The position numbers and the translations under genes are program-made. Shown here piece after piece: positions 53,201-61,525 of a stretch of 64,000 bases of DNA. The stretch lies in contig NZ_JAINFL010000014.1 of the NCBI RefSeq assembly GCF_022458895.1, positions 124,001-188,000 of the forward strand, written 5' to 3'. Numbering within the stretch: the first letter of the stretch is position 1; every line of letters begins with the position of its first letter. The stretch comes from Roseihalotalea indica (GTDB lineage Bacteria; Bacteroidota; Bacteroidia; Cytophagales; Cyclobacteriaceae). Under the pieces are notes generated by a model. The model was not told the DNA's origin and searched no databases. It saw only the letters and a program-made list of their open reading frames with translations.

Positions 53201-53627
53201 CACCTCGCTGTTCGCCCGGCAAGGCGTTCAGGTAGAAAGTCCTTTCCACGATGAATTCCTGAACTACCGCGATCGGGGACGGGCTAAGCTGATGTCAAAC
53301 TACTTCATGCCACCCAATGACGTAACACCCACTCGAGTATCTAATGAGTACCCGCAACCCAATAATGTAGGAAACTACTGGAATTCGGTAAAAGCATATA
53401 GAGATGCCTCTTTTGTGAAGGTGCAGAACATTCAGCTAGGTTACCGTCTGCCCTACAGCCTAATAGAAAGAGTGGGTATCCAGAACCTGCGGGTCTACGC
53501 CAATGTATTGAACCCGTTTGTCTTCACCAAGTACGACGGGTTTGATCCGGAATGGGCCGACGAAGGGCTGGAATCTAGCGGTAATAGTTTTATCAATTAT
53601 CAGTTTGGTGTCAACGTAACTTTTTAA
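50217..53627 (+). CDS. SusC/RagA TonB-dependent transporter with STN domain, locus 2 (pectin)
   Basis: A 1136-residue outer-membrane transporter. The signal peptide ends near LQAQS; an STN domain (LKQLLGELESLHDVKFAFDE, to about 120) is followed by a carboxypeptidase-regulatory-like domain (ISGTVNDQETNEPLPGVNVL, near 162), the SusC signature LQEIVVIGYGTQEKKDLTG near 240, the plug (IRGQNSLSGGNPLFVVDGVI) and a barrel ending in INYQFGVNVTF. By context it imports pectin-derived oligosaccharides. The STN domain couples uptake to the FecR/sigma pair just upstream. The stop codon overlaps the SusD start by one base (TAATG). Confidence 0.95.
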   Translation: MANDVRNYGRRRFFFPFCLLFLVTMGFLGQLQAQSLASNRLPFTYEERQIEKVSLKQLLGELESLHDVKFAFDERLVQDKLVNASQLNRQELDQTLSEVLQPLKLQYKQLTQKYYVIKRAEEKNGEEFQKVQKRGVGAIPTATRQTYAHLPSLPADYLAVEKTISGTVNDQETNEPLPGVNVLAKGTNTGTVTDVNGSYRLTVSDDVTTLIFSSIGYLSEEVEIGDRAEVNIILTPDIQSLQEIVVIGYGTQEKKDLTGAIASVDGEAIAERGTVSPLQAVQGQIAGVDISAGSGRAGAGYNIQIRGQNSLSGGNPLFVVDGVIVDNIDFLNPQDIKSIDILKDASSTAVFGSRGSNGVVIVTTKQGTAGEARISYDGYVGVRQNARQPDFMSGDEWWEYRQNTYISPALISGDSYDATVGGLDGSDVLAERLANKDYTFWPDYFLQTGLQQNHWLTVSGGGEKANYLLGAGYQQEKGNLLKDQFKRYNFKASINSQLNTKWSAGASFNFSLSETERGSPRAIINAYRMSPLVSPYDSLGEPLYQPAKYAGISFTSSVSPLFENWYSEDNTRAIFGVGNLYLQYSPVDWIDIRSTFAPRINYQRRGRYWGSQTETRNLADPAARREDSESFSYNWDNQITAHRQYGDHNITLMGLYSLWYERNESSDIYVENLPYESLYYNLGTAPDILSVGSGFSKISLLSYMGRLNYSFRDKYLFTAAARWDGSSKLAPGYKWAAFPSVAVGWRISEESFLQNASFVDNLKLRLSYGFTGNNNIDPYSTQVLANNQTFYDFGGSIAKGFAPSGIVNPRLSWERTREVNFGIDYDFFQGRISGTIDLYDKLSSNLLLERDLPRETGWGPITDNIGSVSNKGIELSLRTVNISTNDFTWSTTFTFARNKNAIEELLNGKEDLVGNRWFIGEPIQVNYTYVFDGIWQLDEADEAAQYNQLPGQARVKDLNDDDAITDDDYAIIGTPMPDWTGGFSTQVRYRGFDFSTSLFARQGVQVESPFHDEFLNYRDRGRAKLMSNYFMPPNDVTPTRVSNEYPQPNNVGNYWNSVKAYRDASFVKVQNIQLGYRLPYSLIERVGIQNLRVYANVLNPFVFTKYDGFDPEWADEGLESSGNSFINYQFGVNVTF

Positions 53628-55333
53628 TGAAAGCGATGATGAATAAATATTATTTATATACGATAACCACCGCATTACTGCTAGCTACTGCTTGCAGTGA
53701 TTATCTGGAAGAGGAGAACCCAGGCAATACCGTTGCTAATGAGTTCTATACAACCGAGCAGGGCTACGAAAGCCTGGTTAATTCAGTATATGCCTCGCTG
53801 CGCACCATTTATGGTGATGAGCCGTACGTATTCACCGCCGGAACCGATTTGTGGGTAGAGGGGCGCAGTGATCAGCCAGAAGGAATTAGTGAGTACCGGG
53901 AACTGACTCCCGAAGATGAGTATGTGACACTGTTCTACGAAAACCTTTTTGCTGCTATTCAAAGAGCGAATGTAGCGCTTTATTACAATGATAGAACCGA
54001 AGAATCGGGAAACCTAAGCACCCGGCGGGGGGAAGTGAAATTCTTGCGAGCCTATGATTATTTTCTGTTAGTACAATCGTTTGGCGGAGTGCCCATTGTA
54101 GAAGATTATATTGACGGACCAGCCTTGGAGTTTCCGAGAAATTCGGCTGAGGAGGTATACAACTTTATCATTGCAGAAATGGAAGAAGCCCTTACGTTGG
54201 TTCCCGAAACACCGGAAGCCTTCGGACGGGTAAGTAAGAGAGCTATTCGCCACTATCTGGCAAAAGTTTACCTGACCCGTGGGTATGAGTCATTCGGCTC
54301 TATGGATGACTTTGTGCAGGCAGCTCAGTATGCCGATGCCGCAATTGCCGGGCAGGGACTTACCATTCCTTTTGAAGAATTATTCTATCCGGGCAATGAG
54401 GAAAATGAAGAAATTCTTTTTTCTGTACAGTACGATAAGTCATCTATTTCGCAGGATCCGGTAAGTGCCGGGAATGATCAAAACTACTGGTTTGGGCCGT
54501 ATTTTGGCGGAGAAGGGGTCCAGTTTAGCTATCCCTACCGAGCATTCCGGCTGGTACCTACCATGTACTTATTTGATGTTTTCTCGGAAAACGATGCCCG
54601 CTGGGATGCATCTTTTATGACCAATATTTATGAGGTTACGGCGGATGATGGCACTCCGAGACCCGGGTATTACCTCTATTATACCCAGGCAGATAGCCGG
54701 GATGAATTGCCCGTTTATATCTATTTTGCCCATCAGTGGGAGGTTGAGGATACCGTGGCCTGGAGAAACGCTAACCCGAATCGGGCCGATGCGATCATCC
54801 GCCCTTATTCTGAGCTATGGGAAGCAGACGCAACAACCACTGAGGATGCAGCTACGCCAGCAGTGAAAAAGTTTGATGATCCTACTGCAACTTTTTCCAA
54901 CTCAGGTAGCAGTTCAAGAGATATTTTTCTGGCCCGCTTAGGAGAAACCTACCTGATTGCGGCCGAAGCTTATTTTAAAATGAGCAACCAGGGTACGGCC
55001 GCCGAACGAATCAACGAAGTCAGAAGAAGAGCCGCTGAGCCCGGTACTGAAAATGAAATGACCATTATGCCAGATCAGGTAGATATTGATTTTATTCTTG
55101 ATGAAAGAGCCCGGGAACTGGCCGGTGAATATCACCGATGGTTTGACTTGAAACGCACCAACACCCTGGTAGAAAGAACGCAGTTGCACAATCGGAGCAT
55201 TCGGCAGTGGTTCAACACGGGGATTAACCCGTTTGAAGGCACCGACGGAGAACTTAAAATACTAAGACCCATTCCGGCAATTGCTATTCAATTGAATCAG
55301 GCCGAAAATATTGCCCAGAACCCGGGGTACTAG
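53627..55333 (+). CDS. SusD/RagB family lipoprotein, locus 2 (pectin)
   Basis: A 568-residue ligand-binding surface lipoprotein (YLYTITTALLLATAC, lipobox Cys). It starts at the TAATG junction with SusC; ATG codons at the fourth and fifth positions are alternatives. Family features: DYLEEENPGNTVANEFYTTE, the helix pair EVKFLRAYDYFLLVQSFGGV, RLGETYLIAAEAYFKMSNQG, and DERARELAGEYHRWFDLKRT near the end. Expected to bind pectic oligomers and deliver them to the SusC partner. A clear terminator follows at 55352, so the enzyme genes downstream need their own promoter or depend on read-through. Confidence 0.95.
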   Translation: MKAMMNKYYLYTITTALLLATACSDYLEEENPGNTVANEFYTTEQGYESLVNSVYASLRTIYGDEPYVFTAGTDLWVEGRSDQPEGISEYRELTPEDEYVTLFYENLFAAIQRANVALYYNDRTEESGNLSTRRGEVKFLRAYDYFLLVQSFGGVPIVEDYIDGPALEFPRNSAEEVYNFIIAEMEEALTLVPETPEAFGRVSKRAIRHYLAKVYLTRGYESFGSMDDFVQAAQYADAAIAGQGLTIPFEELFYPGNEENEEILFSVQYDKSSISQDPVSAGNDQNYWFGPYFGGEGVQFSYPYRAFRLVPTMYLFDVFSENDARWDASFMTNIYEVTADDGTPRPGYYLYYTQADSRDELPVYIYFAHQWEVEDTVAWRNANPNRADAIIRPYSELWEADATTTEDAATPAVKKFDDPTATFSNSGSSSRDIFLARLGETYLIAAEAYFKMSNQGTAAERINEVRRRAAEPGTENEMTIMPDQVDIDFILDERARELAGEYHRWFDLKRTNTLVERTQLHNRSIRQWFNTGINPFEGTDGELKILRPIPAIAIQLNQAENIAQNPGY

Positions 55334-55351
55334 GGTACTCACATTATTGAT

Positions 55352-55392
55352 AGAAACCGTGAAATAGCTTATTACACGGTTTCTGTTTTTTA
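55352..55392 (+). terminator. Rho-independent terminator after SusD, locus 2
   Basis: AGAAACCGTG (55352-55361) pairs perfectly with CACGGTTTCT (55375-55384) around a 13-nt loop, followed by GTTTTTTAG. It lies 18 bp after the SusD stop codon and separates the SusCD unit from the pectate lyase gene. Confidence 0.9.
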
Positions 55393-55421
55393 GAAGTATG
55401 TAAGAACCCTGAAGCCTACCT

Positions 55422-56771
55422 ATGGAACAAAGAAAAGTCTCTCTGTTGATAAAAACCGTGCTGGTATATGGCCTGATTATAGTAAACTTTTCTCTTCAGG
55501 CTCAGCCAGGTAAAAAGATAAAAGCTTTCCCCAGCGCTGAAGGGGCAGGCATGTACACCACGGGTGGCCGAGGTGGAAAAGTAGTGGCGGTGACTAACCT
55601 GAATGATGCCGGGCCGGGCAGCTTACGGGAAGCGATTGAGCAGGAAGGGGCCAGAACGGTGATCTTTCAAGTGTCGGGGACTATCCGGCTTCAGTCTCCT
55701 CTGGAAATCAAGTCGGGTGATCTGACTATTGCCGGGCAGACTGCACCAGGGGATGGTATTTGCCTGAGGGATTATCCATTAGAAGTACAGGCGAATAATG
55801 TGATCATTCGTTATCTACGAGTGCGCCTGGGCGATGAAGCCGGGTTGGCGAATGATGCGGTCAGTGTGAAAAATCAAAAAGATATCATCATTGATCATTG
55901 TAGCTTTAGCTGGTCGGTAGATGAGTGCGCCTCTTTCTATGATAATGAAAATTTTACGCTGCAATGGTGTATTATCAGCGAAAGTCTGAATAACTCGGTG
56001 CATCCTAAAGGGGAGCATGGCTACGGGGGCATCTGGGGCGGTATAAATGCATCATTTCATCATAATCTGCTGGCGCATCATAAAAGCCGCTTGCCCCGGT
56101 TCCAGGGAAGCCGCTACCATCATCAGCCCAAAAGAGAAAAAGCAGAGTTTAGCAATAATGTGATTTACAACTGGTGGATCAACAGCTCATACGGAGGCGA
56201 GGAGGGAAGCTACAATGTTGTCGCCAACTATTATAAACCGGGTCCGGCCACCTCTTCCGGTAAGGAAAGCATCTTGGTAGACCCCTACACACCTTACGGC
56301 AAATTTTATCTTCGCGATAATATAAACGCATCCAGGATAGCCGTTACTGAAAATAACTGGCAGGGGGTTACGATACCTTCGGCAGACCAGGCCCAGGTGA
56401 AATTGGAAACTGCCATCCGGGTACAGCCCTGTGTGCAGGCTGAGGCAGCTGATAAAGCTTATGAGCGAGTGCTCGCCAAAGCCGGTACTTCTCTGGCAAG
56501 GGACACCGTAGACCAACGGATAGTGGCAGAAGTCAGAAACGGCTCCTATCATTTCGGAAACAAGGGGATTATTAATAGCCCGCAACAGGTAGGTGGTTGG
56601 CCTAAGCTACAGGCGCTCCCCGCCCCGCAAGACAGTGATCAGGACGGTATGCCCGATATCTGGGAAGCAAACCATCAACTGGACCCGCACGATGCTGATG
56701 ATCGAAATAAAATGACTATAGACTCTCCGTATACCAATCTGGAGGTGTATCTTGAAGGCCTTGTTGAATAA
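55422..56771 (+). CDS. PL1-like pectate lyase with C-terminal calcium repeat
   Basis: A 449-residue secreted enzyme. Signal peptide MEQRKVSLLIKTVLVYGLII and onward, ending near LQAQ. The catalytic parallel beta-helix has the PL1 features FPSAEGAGMYTTGGRGGKVV, VTNLNDAGPGSLREAIEQ, NDAVSVKNQKDIIIDHCSFS, WSVDECASFYDN and RLPRFQGSRYHH. These lyases cut polygalacturonate by beta-elimination with calcium. The C-terminus (DSDQDGMPDIWEANHQLDPH) is a thrombospondin-3-like calcium motif followed by a short helix, without a recognisable T9SS sorting domain. It is 15 bp upstream of the acetylesterase gene, so these two are probably co-transcribed. Confidence 0.92.
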   Translation: MEQRKVSLLIKTVLVYGLIIVNFSLQAQPGKKIKAFPSAEGAGMYTTGGRGGKVVAVTNLNDAGPGSLREAIEQEGARTVIFQVSGTIRLQSPLEIKSGDLTIAGQTAPGDGICLRDYPLEVQANNVIIRYLRVRLGDEAGLANDAVSVKNQKDIIIDHCSFSWSVDECASFYDNENFTLQWCIISESLNNSVHPKGEHGYGGIWGGINASFHHNLLAHHKSRLPRFQGSRYHHQPKREKAEFSNNVIYNWWINSSYGGEEGSYNVVANYYKPGPATSSGKESILVDPYTPYGKFYLRDNINASRIAVTENNWQGVTIPSADQAQVKLETAIRVQPCVQAEAADKAYERVLAKAGTSLARDTVDQRIVAEVRNGSYHFGNKGIINSPQQVGGWPKLQALPAPQDSDQDGMPDIWEANHQLDPHDADDRNKMTIDSPYTNLEVYLEGLVE

Positions 56772-56785
56772 CAACCTTTTGCCTT

Positions 56786-57532
56786 GTGAAAAAAATATTT
56801 CTTCTTCTACTCAGTATTTCGCTTCTATCGTTCATTTACTTACCGAAGAGTGCTATCACCGTGTATCTCATTGGGGATTCTACCTTAGCCAAAAAAGCAG
56901 TAAAATCCTACCCTGAAACCGGGTGGGGCATGCCGTTTGTCTATTTTTTTGATTCTACTGTCACGGTAGAAAATCATGCGGTCAATGGGCGTAGTACCAA
57001 GAGTTTTATGGAAGAAGACCGCTGGCAGCCCGTGGTAGCTGAGCTTAAAGAGGGAGATTACGTGTTCATTCAGTTCGGCCATAATGACGAGGTTCCTTCC
57101 AAAGTAGGACGCTACACCACCCCTGATGAGTTTAAAGCCAATCTTACTCAATACGTTACCGAAACCCGTGATAAGCAAGCGAAGCCAGTTTTAATCACTC
57201 CGGTAGCCCGCCGTAAATTTGATGAGGCAGGTAAAATCGTTGGCACCCATGATCAGTACTCAGAGATCGTCCGAACGGTGGCGCGCGAGCAACAGGTTCC
57301 GCTCATTGATCTGGACAGGAAAAGTCAGGCTCTTTTACAGAAGCTCGGAGTAGAGCCTTCCAAAATGCTATTTAACTTCCTGGAGCCCGGAGAACATCCT
57401 AATTACCCGGATGGACGAGAGGACAATACGCATTTTAGTGAACTGGGCGCTCGCAAAATGGCCGAGCTGGTGCTGGCCGAGATTCGAGCGTTGAATCTAC
57501 CTTTGGTTGAACGAATTGTTAGCCATGACTAA
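56786..57532 (+). CDS. CE12-like rhamnogalacturonan acetylesterase (SGNH hydrolase)
   Basis: A 248-residue exported SGNH-type esterase starting at a GTG (56786) with signal MKKIFLLLLSISLLSFIYLP. Catalytic blocks: IGDSTLA (nucleophile Ser, block I), VNGRSTKSF (Gly, block II), FGHNDE (Asn, block III) and EDNTHFSELGA (Asp/His, block V), the pattern of rhamnogalacturonan acetylesterases of carbohydrate esterase family 12. It should remove acetyl groups from pectic polymers so that lyases and hydrolases can act. It is 15 bp downstream of the pectate lyase. A palindromic repeat 37 bp downstream separates it from the convergent FG-GAP lipoprotein. Confidence 0.92.
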   Translation: MKKIFLLLLSISLLSFIYLPKSAITVYLIGDSTLAKKAVKSYPETGWGMPFVYFFDSTVTVENHAVNGRSTKSFMEEDRWQPVVAELKEGDYVFIQFGHNDEVPSKVGRYTTPDEFKANLTQYVTETRDKQAKPVLITPVARRKFDEAGKIVGTHDQYSEIVRTVAREQQVPLIDLDRKSQALLQKLGVEPSKMLFNFLEPGEHPNYPDGREDNTHFSELGARKMAELVLAEIRALNLPLVERIVSHD

Positions 57533-57568
57533 TGCGTTTATTCCGATTATCATGTAAAAGGCAATCTA

Positions 57569-57651
57569 TAAGTGTTACCGGAGGCGGTTGGTAAGAGGCC
57601 ATAATCAGTAGCTTCGCCTCCTCCCAATCGCTTCCTGTACGTTTACTCGGA
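57569..57651 (+). repeat. Dispersed palindromic repeat, copy C
   Basis: Core TAAGTGTTACCGGAGGC at 57569-57585, followed by GGTTGGTAAGAGGCC; 29 of the first 32 bases match copy D. The other arm (about 57618-57640) is an imperfect reverse complement containing CGCCTCCTCCCAATCGCTTCC in part. This second arm encodes the last residues of the minus-strand FG-GAP lipoprotein. It lies between two convergent genes and may serve as a bidirectional terminator. Confidence 0.75.
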
Positions 57652-60600
57652 AGCCGCGGCTGGGGTTAGAACGAATATTTCCTGAATAGTCATAAATCCG
57701 GTAATGCTCTACCTCCTCACCGAGCCACAGCACCCGGGAAGACTGGGATAAATAGGAAGACCCATAGTGAAACTCTTCCCGGCGGGTTTTCCCATTCTTC
57801 AAAGTGATCTCGGCATAGGCATCCATCGGACCAATTCTGATACCTTCTTTGGAGTGTTCCGAATCAGAAAAGGCTTTTAGCGGGCCACTGTTGGAGGCCG
57901 ATACTACTAATGAGTGCCCCTGACTGGTCAAAAGTTCGGCAAGTGCTTTAGCGTTGCCATCTACCAGAAAACCACTGTGAGACGAGGGCATGGGAGTAAA
58001 GGTGCCATCGCCGTGGCCTTTCAGGTACAGGCCGGTAGAGGCATCGTAGCGGCCAGTCATATAGTTGGCGGCGTAAGAGTTTCCGGTCAACAGCACATCA
58101 ACATTGCCATCGTTGTCAAAGTCGGCACTAAGTGTACCGTAAACGGGGGCAAATTGGGCCCCAATGGGAAGTGGGTGCAGTGCAAAATGACCGTTCCCCA
58201 GGTTTTCAATCCACGAGGTCTGAAAGTTATCGGCTTTGGCTACATACGCATTTTGCAGATCTTCTTCAGAGAACAAATCAGTGATGGTAGCGTCAGCGTA
58301 GTCAATGTAGTTAGGGAATTTTTTACGGGTATAGATTATCATCTGGCTGATAAGCTCGTTTCTTCCTGCTACCGGGTAGCTTTTGCCCTGCGTGTATTTG
58401 GTAAGAATAGCATCGGTGCTGCCATTGTAATCGAAGTCTTTGGCGTACACCGTTACGGGTTCATCTGCCGATGCCTTGAATGGAGCATTTAGCCCCAGAT
58501 TACCCGCTATATAATCTGTATCTCCGTCATTGTCATAGTCTCCGGCGGTAAGGCTGTTCCACCAACCTACATTCGCCGACAAACCCGTATCCTGGGTTAT
58601 ATTGGTAAATTTGCCATTTTGATTAACAAAAAAGGTGAGGGGCATCCACTCTCCGGCTACCAGCAAATCTACCTGCCCATCATTATTAAAATCCGTCCAT
58701 AACGCAGAGGTTACCAATCCTAGTTTCTGTAAGTCGGGACAAACTTCCTGAGTAACCTCCGTAAAGTTGCCATCATCATTCCGTAAAATAAAGCTGTTGA
58801 CCGGCAGCGGATATTTCCCCGTCTCAATACGTCCTCCAACGAACAAATCCAGGTCACCATCCTGATCATAATCGGCCGCCACTACGCAAGAGCCGCTAAC
58901 CTGAAGCTCAGGCAGCGCATTTTTATCTAAAGTGAAATTTCCCTGGCCATCATTCACAAACAAACGGTCCTGATACGGGGGAGAGTTGGCATTAAACTCA
59001 TTTCCTCCACTTACCATATAAAGGTCCAGATCTCCGTCATTGTCTTTATCAAACAAGAGCACGCCCATGTCCTCATAGTTGCTGTTGGTCGGGAGATCCT
59101 GTTGAGAGAATGCTCCCTGTCGGTTTTGGGTAAACAATTGAGTGCTTTTTCCGGAAGCACCACCGACGATAAAATCATCCAACTGATCACCATTTACATC
59201 ACCTACTGCCATGCCTGGTCCGTTTTGAGAATACATGTGGGGCAGGAGAAACTCTATTTTAAATTCATCAAAAGCATTCTCTTCGTGAGTAAACCGAATA
59301 TTCTTTTCTTCAGATACCTCCTGAAACACGAGCGTTGGCAAGGGAGATTTGGACTGCTCTACCGGCGAAGCCTCAGAATAATCCAGGGTTATTAGCTGAT
59401 CTGCATCTACGTTAGTAAGTAGTTGCTGTTGCCCATCTGGCCAGACCACTTCTAGGGTATCAATGACCTGGACATCACCTAGCCCAAAATGAAGAATTGG
59501 CTCCGCGCTCGACTGAAATCCTCGCGAGAGGGATTGTTGGGCATACTGGCTTTGTCCCCCATATCTAAGGAATATTTTGCTTCCAATACCATCGGCTACG
59601 GACGGAGGGCCATCGAATTGTATTCTGAGGTAGTGATTTTTTGAAGAATCTGATAATGTGTTTTCGTAAAGAAAGGCCGGTTTATTCAGGTTATTAATAA
59701 CCAGGTCCAGGTCACCATCCTGGTCCAAATCACCAAAGGCAGCTCCATTAGAGCAGGTGCGCACATCAAGCCCCCATTCGTGGGTTTTGTCTGAGAACAT
59801 GATCCCCGAGTAGTTCGCGCCCTTATTCTGAAACAGATAGTTGGAGTGCTCGGTGTTAGGAAGCTCCTCAATCTGTTTTAGAAAATCCGTTTTTAACGCA
59901 TCGTAACTGGCGTTGGGCTTGATCTGGCTATCCCGGTAGGCGATATAATCATTGTTGGTGATGTCTTTTGGAATGCCGTTAGAAACAAAAATATCTTTAA
60001 AACCATCGTTATCCACATCGGCCAGCAACGGTGACCAGCTCCAGTCAGTACGATACACGCCCGCCAGGTACCCAATTTCGCTGAAGCTGGGAGTATCTTC
60101 CGGACCGTTACCGTTATTGAGCTGAAGCATGTTTCGGGTATACTGCCGCTGGTAACCCCGGCGAAGCTCAGCCTGAAACTTATCGTAACTCATGGCTGTG
60201 CTCATCATTTTCTGACGATGGTTTTCCTCAGGCAGCATATCCAGCACCATAATGTCAGCCAGATTATCATTGTTGATATCAGCCATATCGCAACCCATAG
60301 AAAAGCGGCTGGTGTGCTTCAGGTAATCAGTTGCTTTTTCAGAAAAGGTGGCATCTCCGTTGTTGATATACAGCAGATCATCGTAGATAAAATCGTTGGC
60401 TACGTAAATATCATCCCAGCCATCCTGGTTCACATCGCCAATCGCAATTCCCAGCCCATAGCCTTCGTATACAATACCTGCTTCATCAGACACGTCCGTA
60501 AAGACCGGATGACCATCAGGGCCTGTTCCATCGTTGCGGTAAAGCCGATCGGTACTGGGGCCGGTGCCATCAGATAGTTTTGGTTTAGGAAAGTTAGGGT

Positions 60601-61252
60601 TGGATTTGTCGTGATAGGCGGACAGTAGGTACATATCCAGATCACCATCTTTATCATAATCAAAAAAAGCGGCTTGGGTGGAGTAGCCGGTATCAGCCAG
60701 CCCATAGTTCCGGGCCATGTCCTTAAACCGGGGGGTACCATCCTCAGCAACTCCCTGATTGATAAAAAATTGATTAGCCCGATCAGCTTCTGCGCCAATA
60801 CCGGAAAAACAAACGTAAATATCCAGCAGGCTATCCTGGTTAATATCTACCATAGCGGCCCCGGTAGCCCATCGCTCGGTAGTCAGCCCGGCCTGTGGAG
60901 TTACATCTTTAAATTTTAGCTCGCCCTGGTTTAGGTACAGCGCACTGGAAACCATGTTGCCGGTAAAGAAAATATCGGTGGCTCCGTCATTGTTTACATC
61001 ACCCAATGCCACGCCACCGCCATTATAAAAGTAGTTGAACTCAAGAATATTCCGGTCAAAATCAGGAGTGAGGTTATTCTGAAACTGAAGTCCGGTTTGC
61101 GAAGCAGAAAGTAGACGAAACAGGGTAGGGCGGTCTTCTTTACTACTCAGGGCAGAGGCCTGTTCTCCCGCGTCCGGTTGGCACCCGGTCAATAGACCCC
61201 AGCATAGTAAATACACAATCAGTCCTCGTAGCCTCATGTTGTTGTCATTCAT
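57605..61252 (-). CDS. Large FG-GAP/ASPIC-UnbV repeat lipoprotein (CRTAC1-like)
   Basis: A 1215-residue predicted surface lipoprotein: GLIVYLLCWGLLTGC gives the lipobox; start ATG at 61252 or five codons later at 61237. It carries many FG-GAP/VCBS-type beta-propeller repeats with calcium loops (DVNNDGATDIFFTGN, DYDKDGDLDMYLLSA, DVNQDGWDDIYVAND, DADNDG-type repeats to the end), an ASPIC/UnbV-like domain near residues 555-625 (GIGSKIFLRYGGQSQY, then HFGLGDVQVIDTLEVVWPDG), and a second propeller. Such proteins are common beside SusCD genes in Bacteroidota but their function is unknown; surface glycan binding or assembly is inference. It sits inside the pectin locus on the opposite strand. Its last residues (AIGRRRSY) are encoded by a palindromic repeat. 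Confidence 0.88.
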   Translation of the reverse strand: MNDNNMRLRGLIVYLLCWGLLTGCQPDAGEQASALSSKEDRPTLFRLLSASQTGLQFQNNLTPDFDRNILEFNYFYNGGGVALGDVNNDGATDIFFTGNMVSSALYLNQGELKFKDVTPQAGLTTERWATGAAMVDINQDSLLDIYVCFSGIGAEADRANQFFINQGVAEDGTPRFKDMARNYGLADTGYSTQAAFFDYDKDGDLDMYLLSAYHDKSNPNFPKPKLSDGTGPSTDRLYRNDGTGPDGHPVFTDVSDEAGIVYEGYGLGIAIGDVNQDGWDDIYVANDFIYDDLLYINNGDATFSEKATDYLKHTSRFSMGCDMADINNDNLADIMVLDMLPEENHRQKMMSTAMSYDKFQAELRRGYQRQYTRNMLQLNNGNGPEDTPSFSEIGYLAGVYRTDWSWSPLLADVDNDGFKDIFVSNGIPKDITNNDYIAYRDSQIKPNASYDALKTDFLKQIEELPNTEHSNYLFQNKGANYSGIMFSDKTHEWGLDVRTCSNGAAFGDLDQDGDLDLVINNLNKPAFLYENTLSDSSKNHYLRIQFDGPPSVADGIGSKIFLRYGGQSQYAQQSLSRGFQSSAEPILHFGLGDVQVIDTLEVVWPDGQQQLLTNVDADQLITLDYSEASPVEQSKSPLPTLVFQEVSEEKNIRFTHEENAFDEFKIEFLLPHMYSQNGPGMAVGDVNGDQLDDFIVGGASGKSTQLFTQNRQGAFSQQDLPTNSNYEDMGVLLFDKDNDGDLDLYMVSGGNEFNANSPPYQDRLFVNDGQGNFTLDKNALPELQVSGSCVVAADYDQDGDLDLFVGGRIETGKYPLPVNSFILRNDDGNFTEVTQEVCPDLQKLGLVTSALWTDFNNDGQVDLLVAGEWMPLTFFVNQNGKFTNITQDTGLSANVGWWNSLTAGDYDNDGDTDYIAGNLGLNAPFKASADEPVTVYAKDFDYNGSTDAILTKYTQGKSYPVAGRNELISQMIIYTRKKFPNYIDYADATITDLFSEEDLQNAYVAKADNFQTSWIENLGNGHFALHPLPIGAQFAPVYGTLSADFDNDGNVDVLLTGNSYAANYMTGRYDASTGLYLKGHGDGTFTPMPSSHSGFLVDGNAKALAELLTSQGHSLVVSASNSGPLKAFSDSEHSKEGIRIGPMDAYAEITLKNGKTRREEFHYGSSYLSQSSRVLWLGEEVEHYRIYDYSGNIRSNPSRGFRVNVQEAIGRRRSY

Positions 61253-61384
61253 CCTGGAATATCAAGTAGTTAATTAATTCGGAATTTACAAAGGAAAGCC
61301 TGCTTCCATACATTGAAATTATCTCTACGGTCAGCCGGATTGATACGTATAGTGACCATAGTCAAGATCCAGTAGCCTGTACAG

Positions 61385-61446
61385 CCCCCTGCTGAGCGCC
61401 TCCGGTAACGCTTACCGCTCCGGTCAGACCTGCCCGGTCGGATAAG
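61385..61446 (-). repeat. Dispersed palindromic repeat, copy B
   Basis: On the minus strand this copy contains TTATCCGACCGGGCAGGTCT followed by GACC, then the core TAAGCGTTACCGGAGGC (plus-strand 61398-61414). These segments are identical to copy A at 21224-21271 in inverted orientation. It lies in the 273-bp region between the divergent FG-GAP lipoprotein and pectinesterase genes, so it would sit in the leader of one of the two transcripts. Confidence 0.85.
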
Positions 61447-61525
61447 ACTTTCAAAAGAAAATCGCTTCTTTCATAATTATCATAATAAACTCTGTTATTT
61501 TGAGGTCGTACCTATGAATTAGTCT

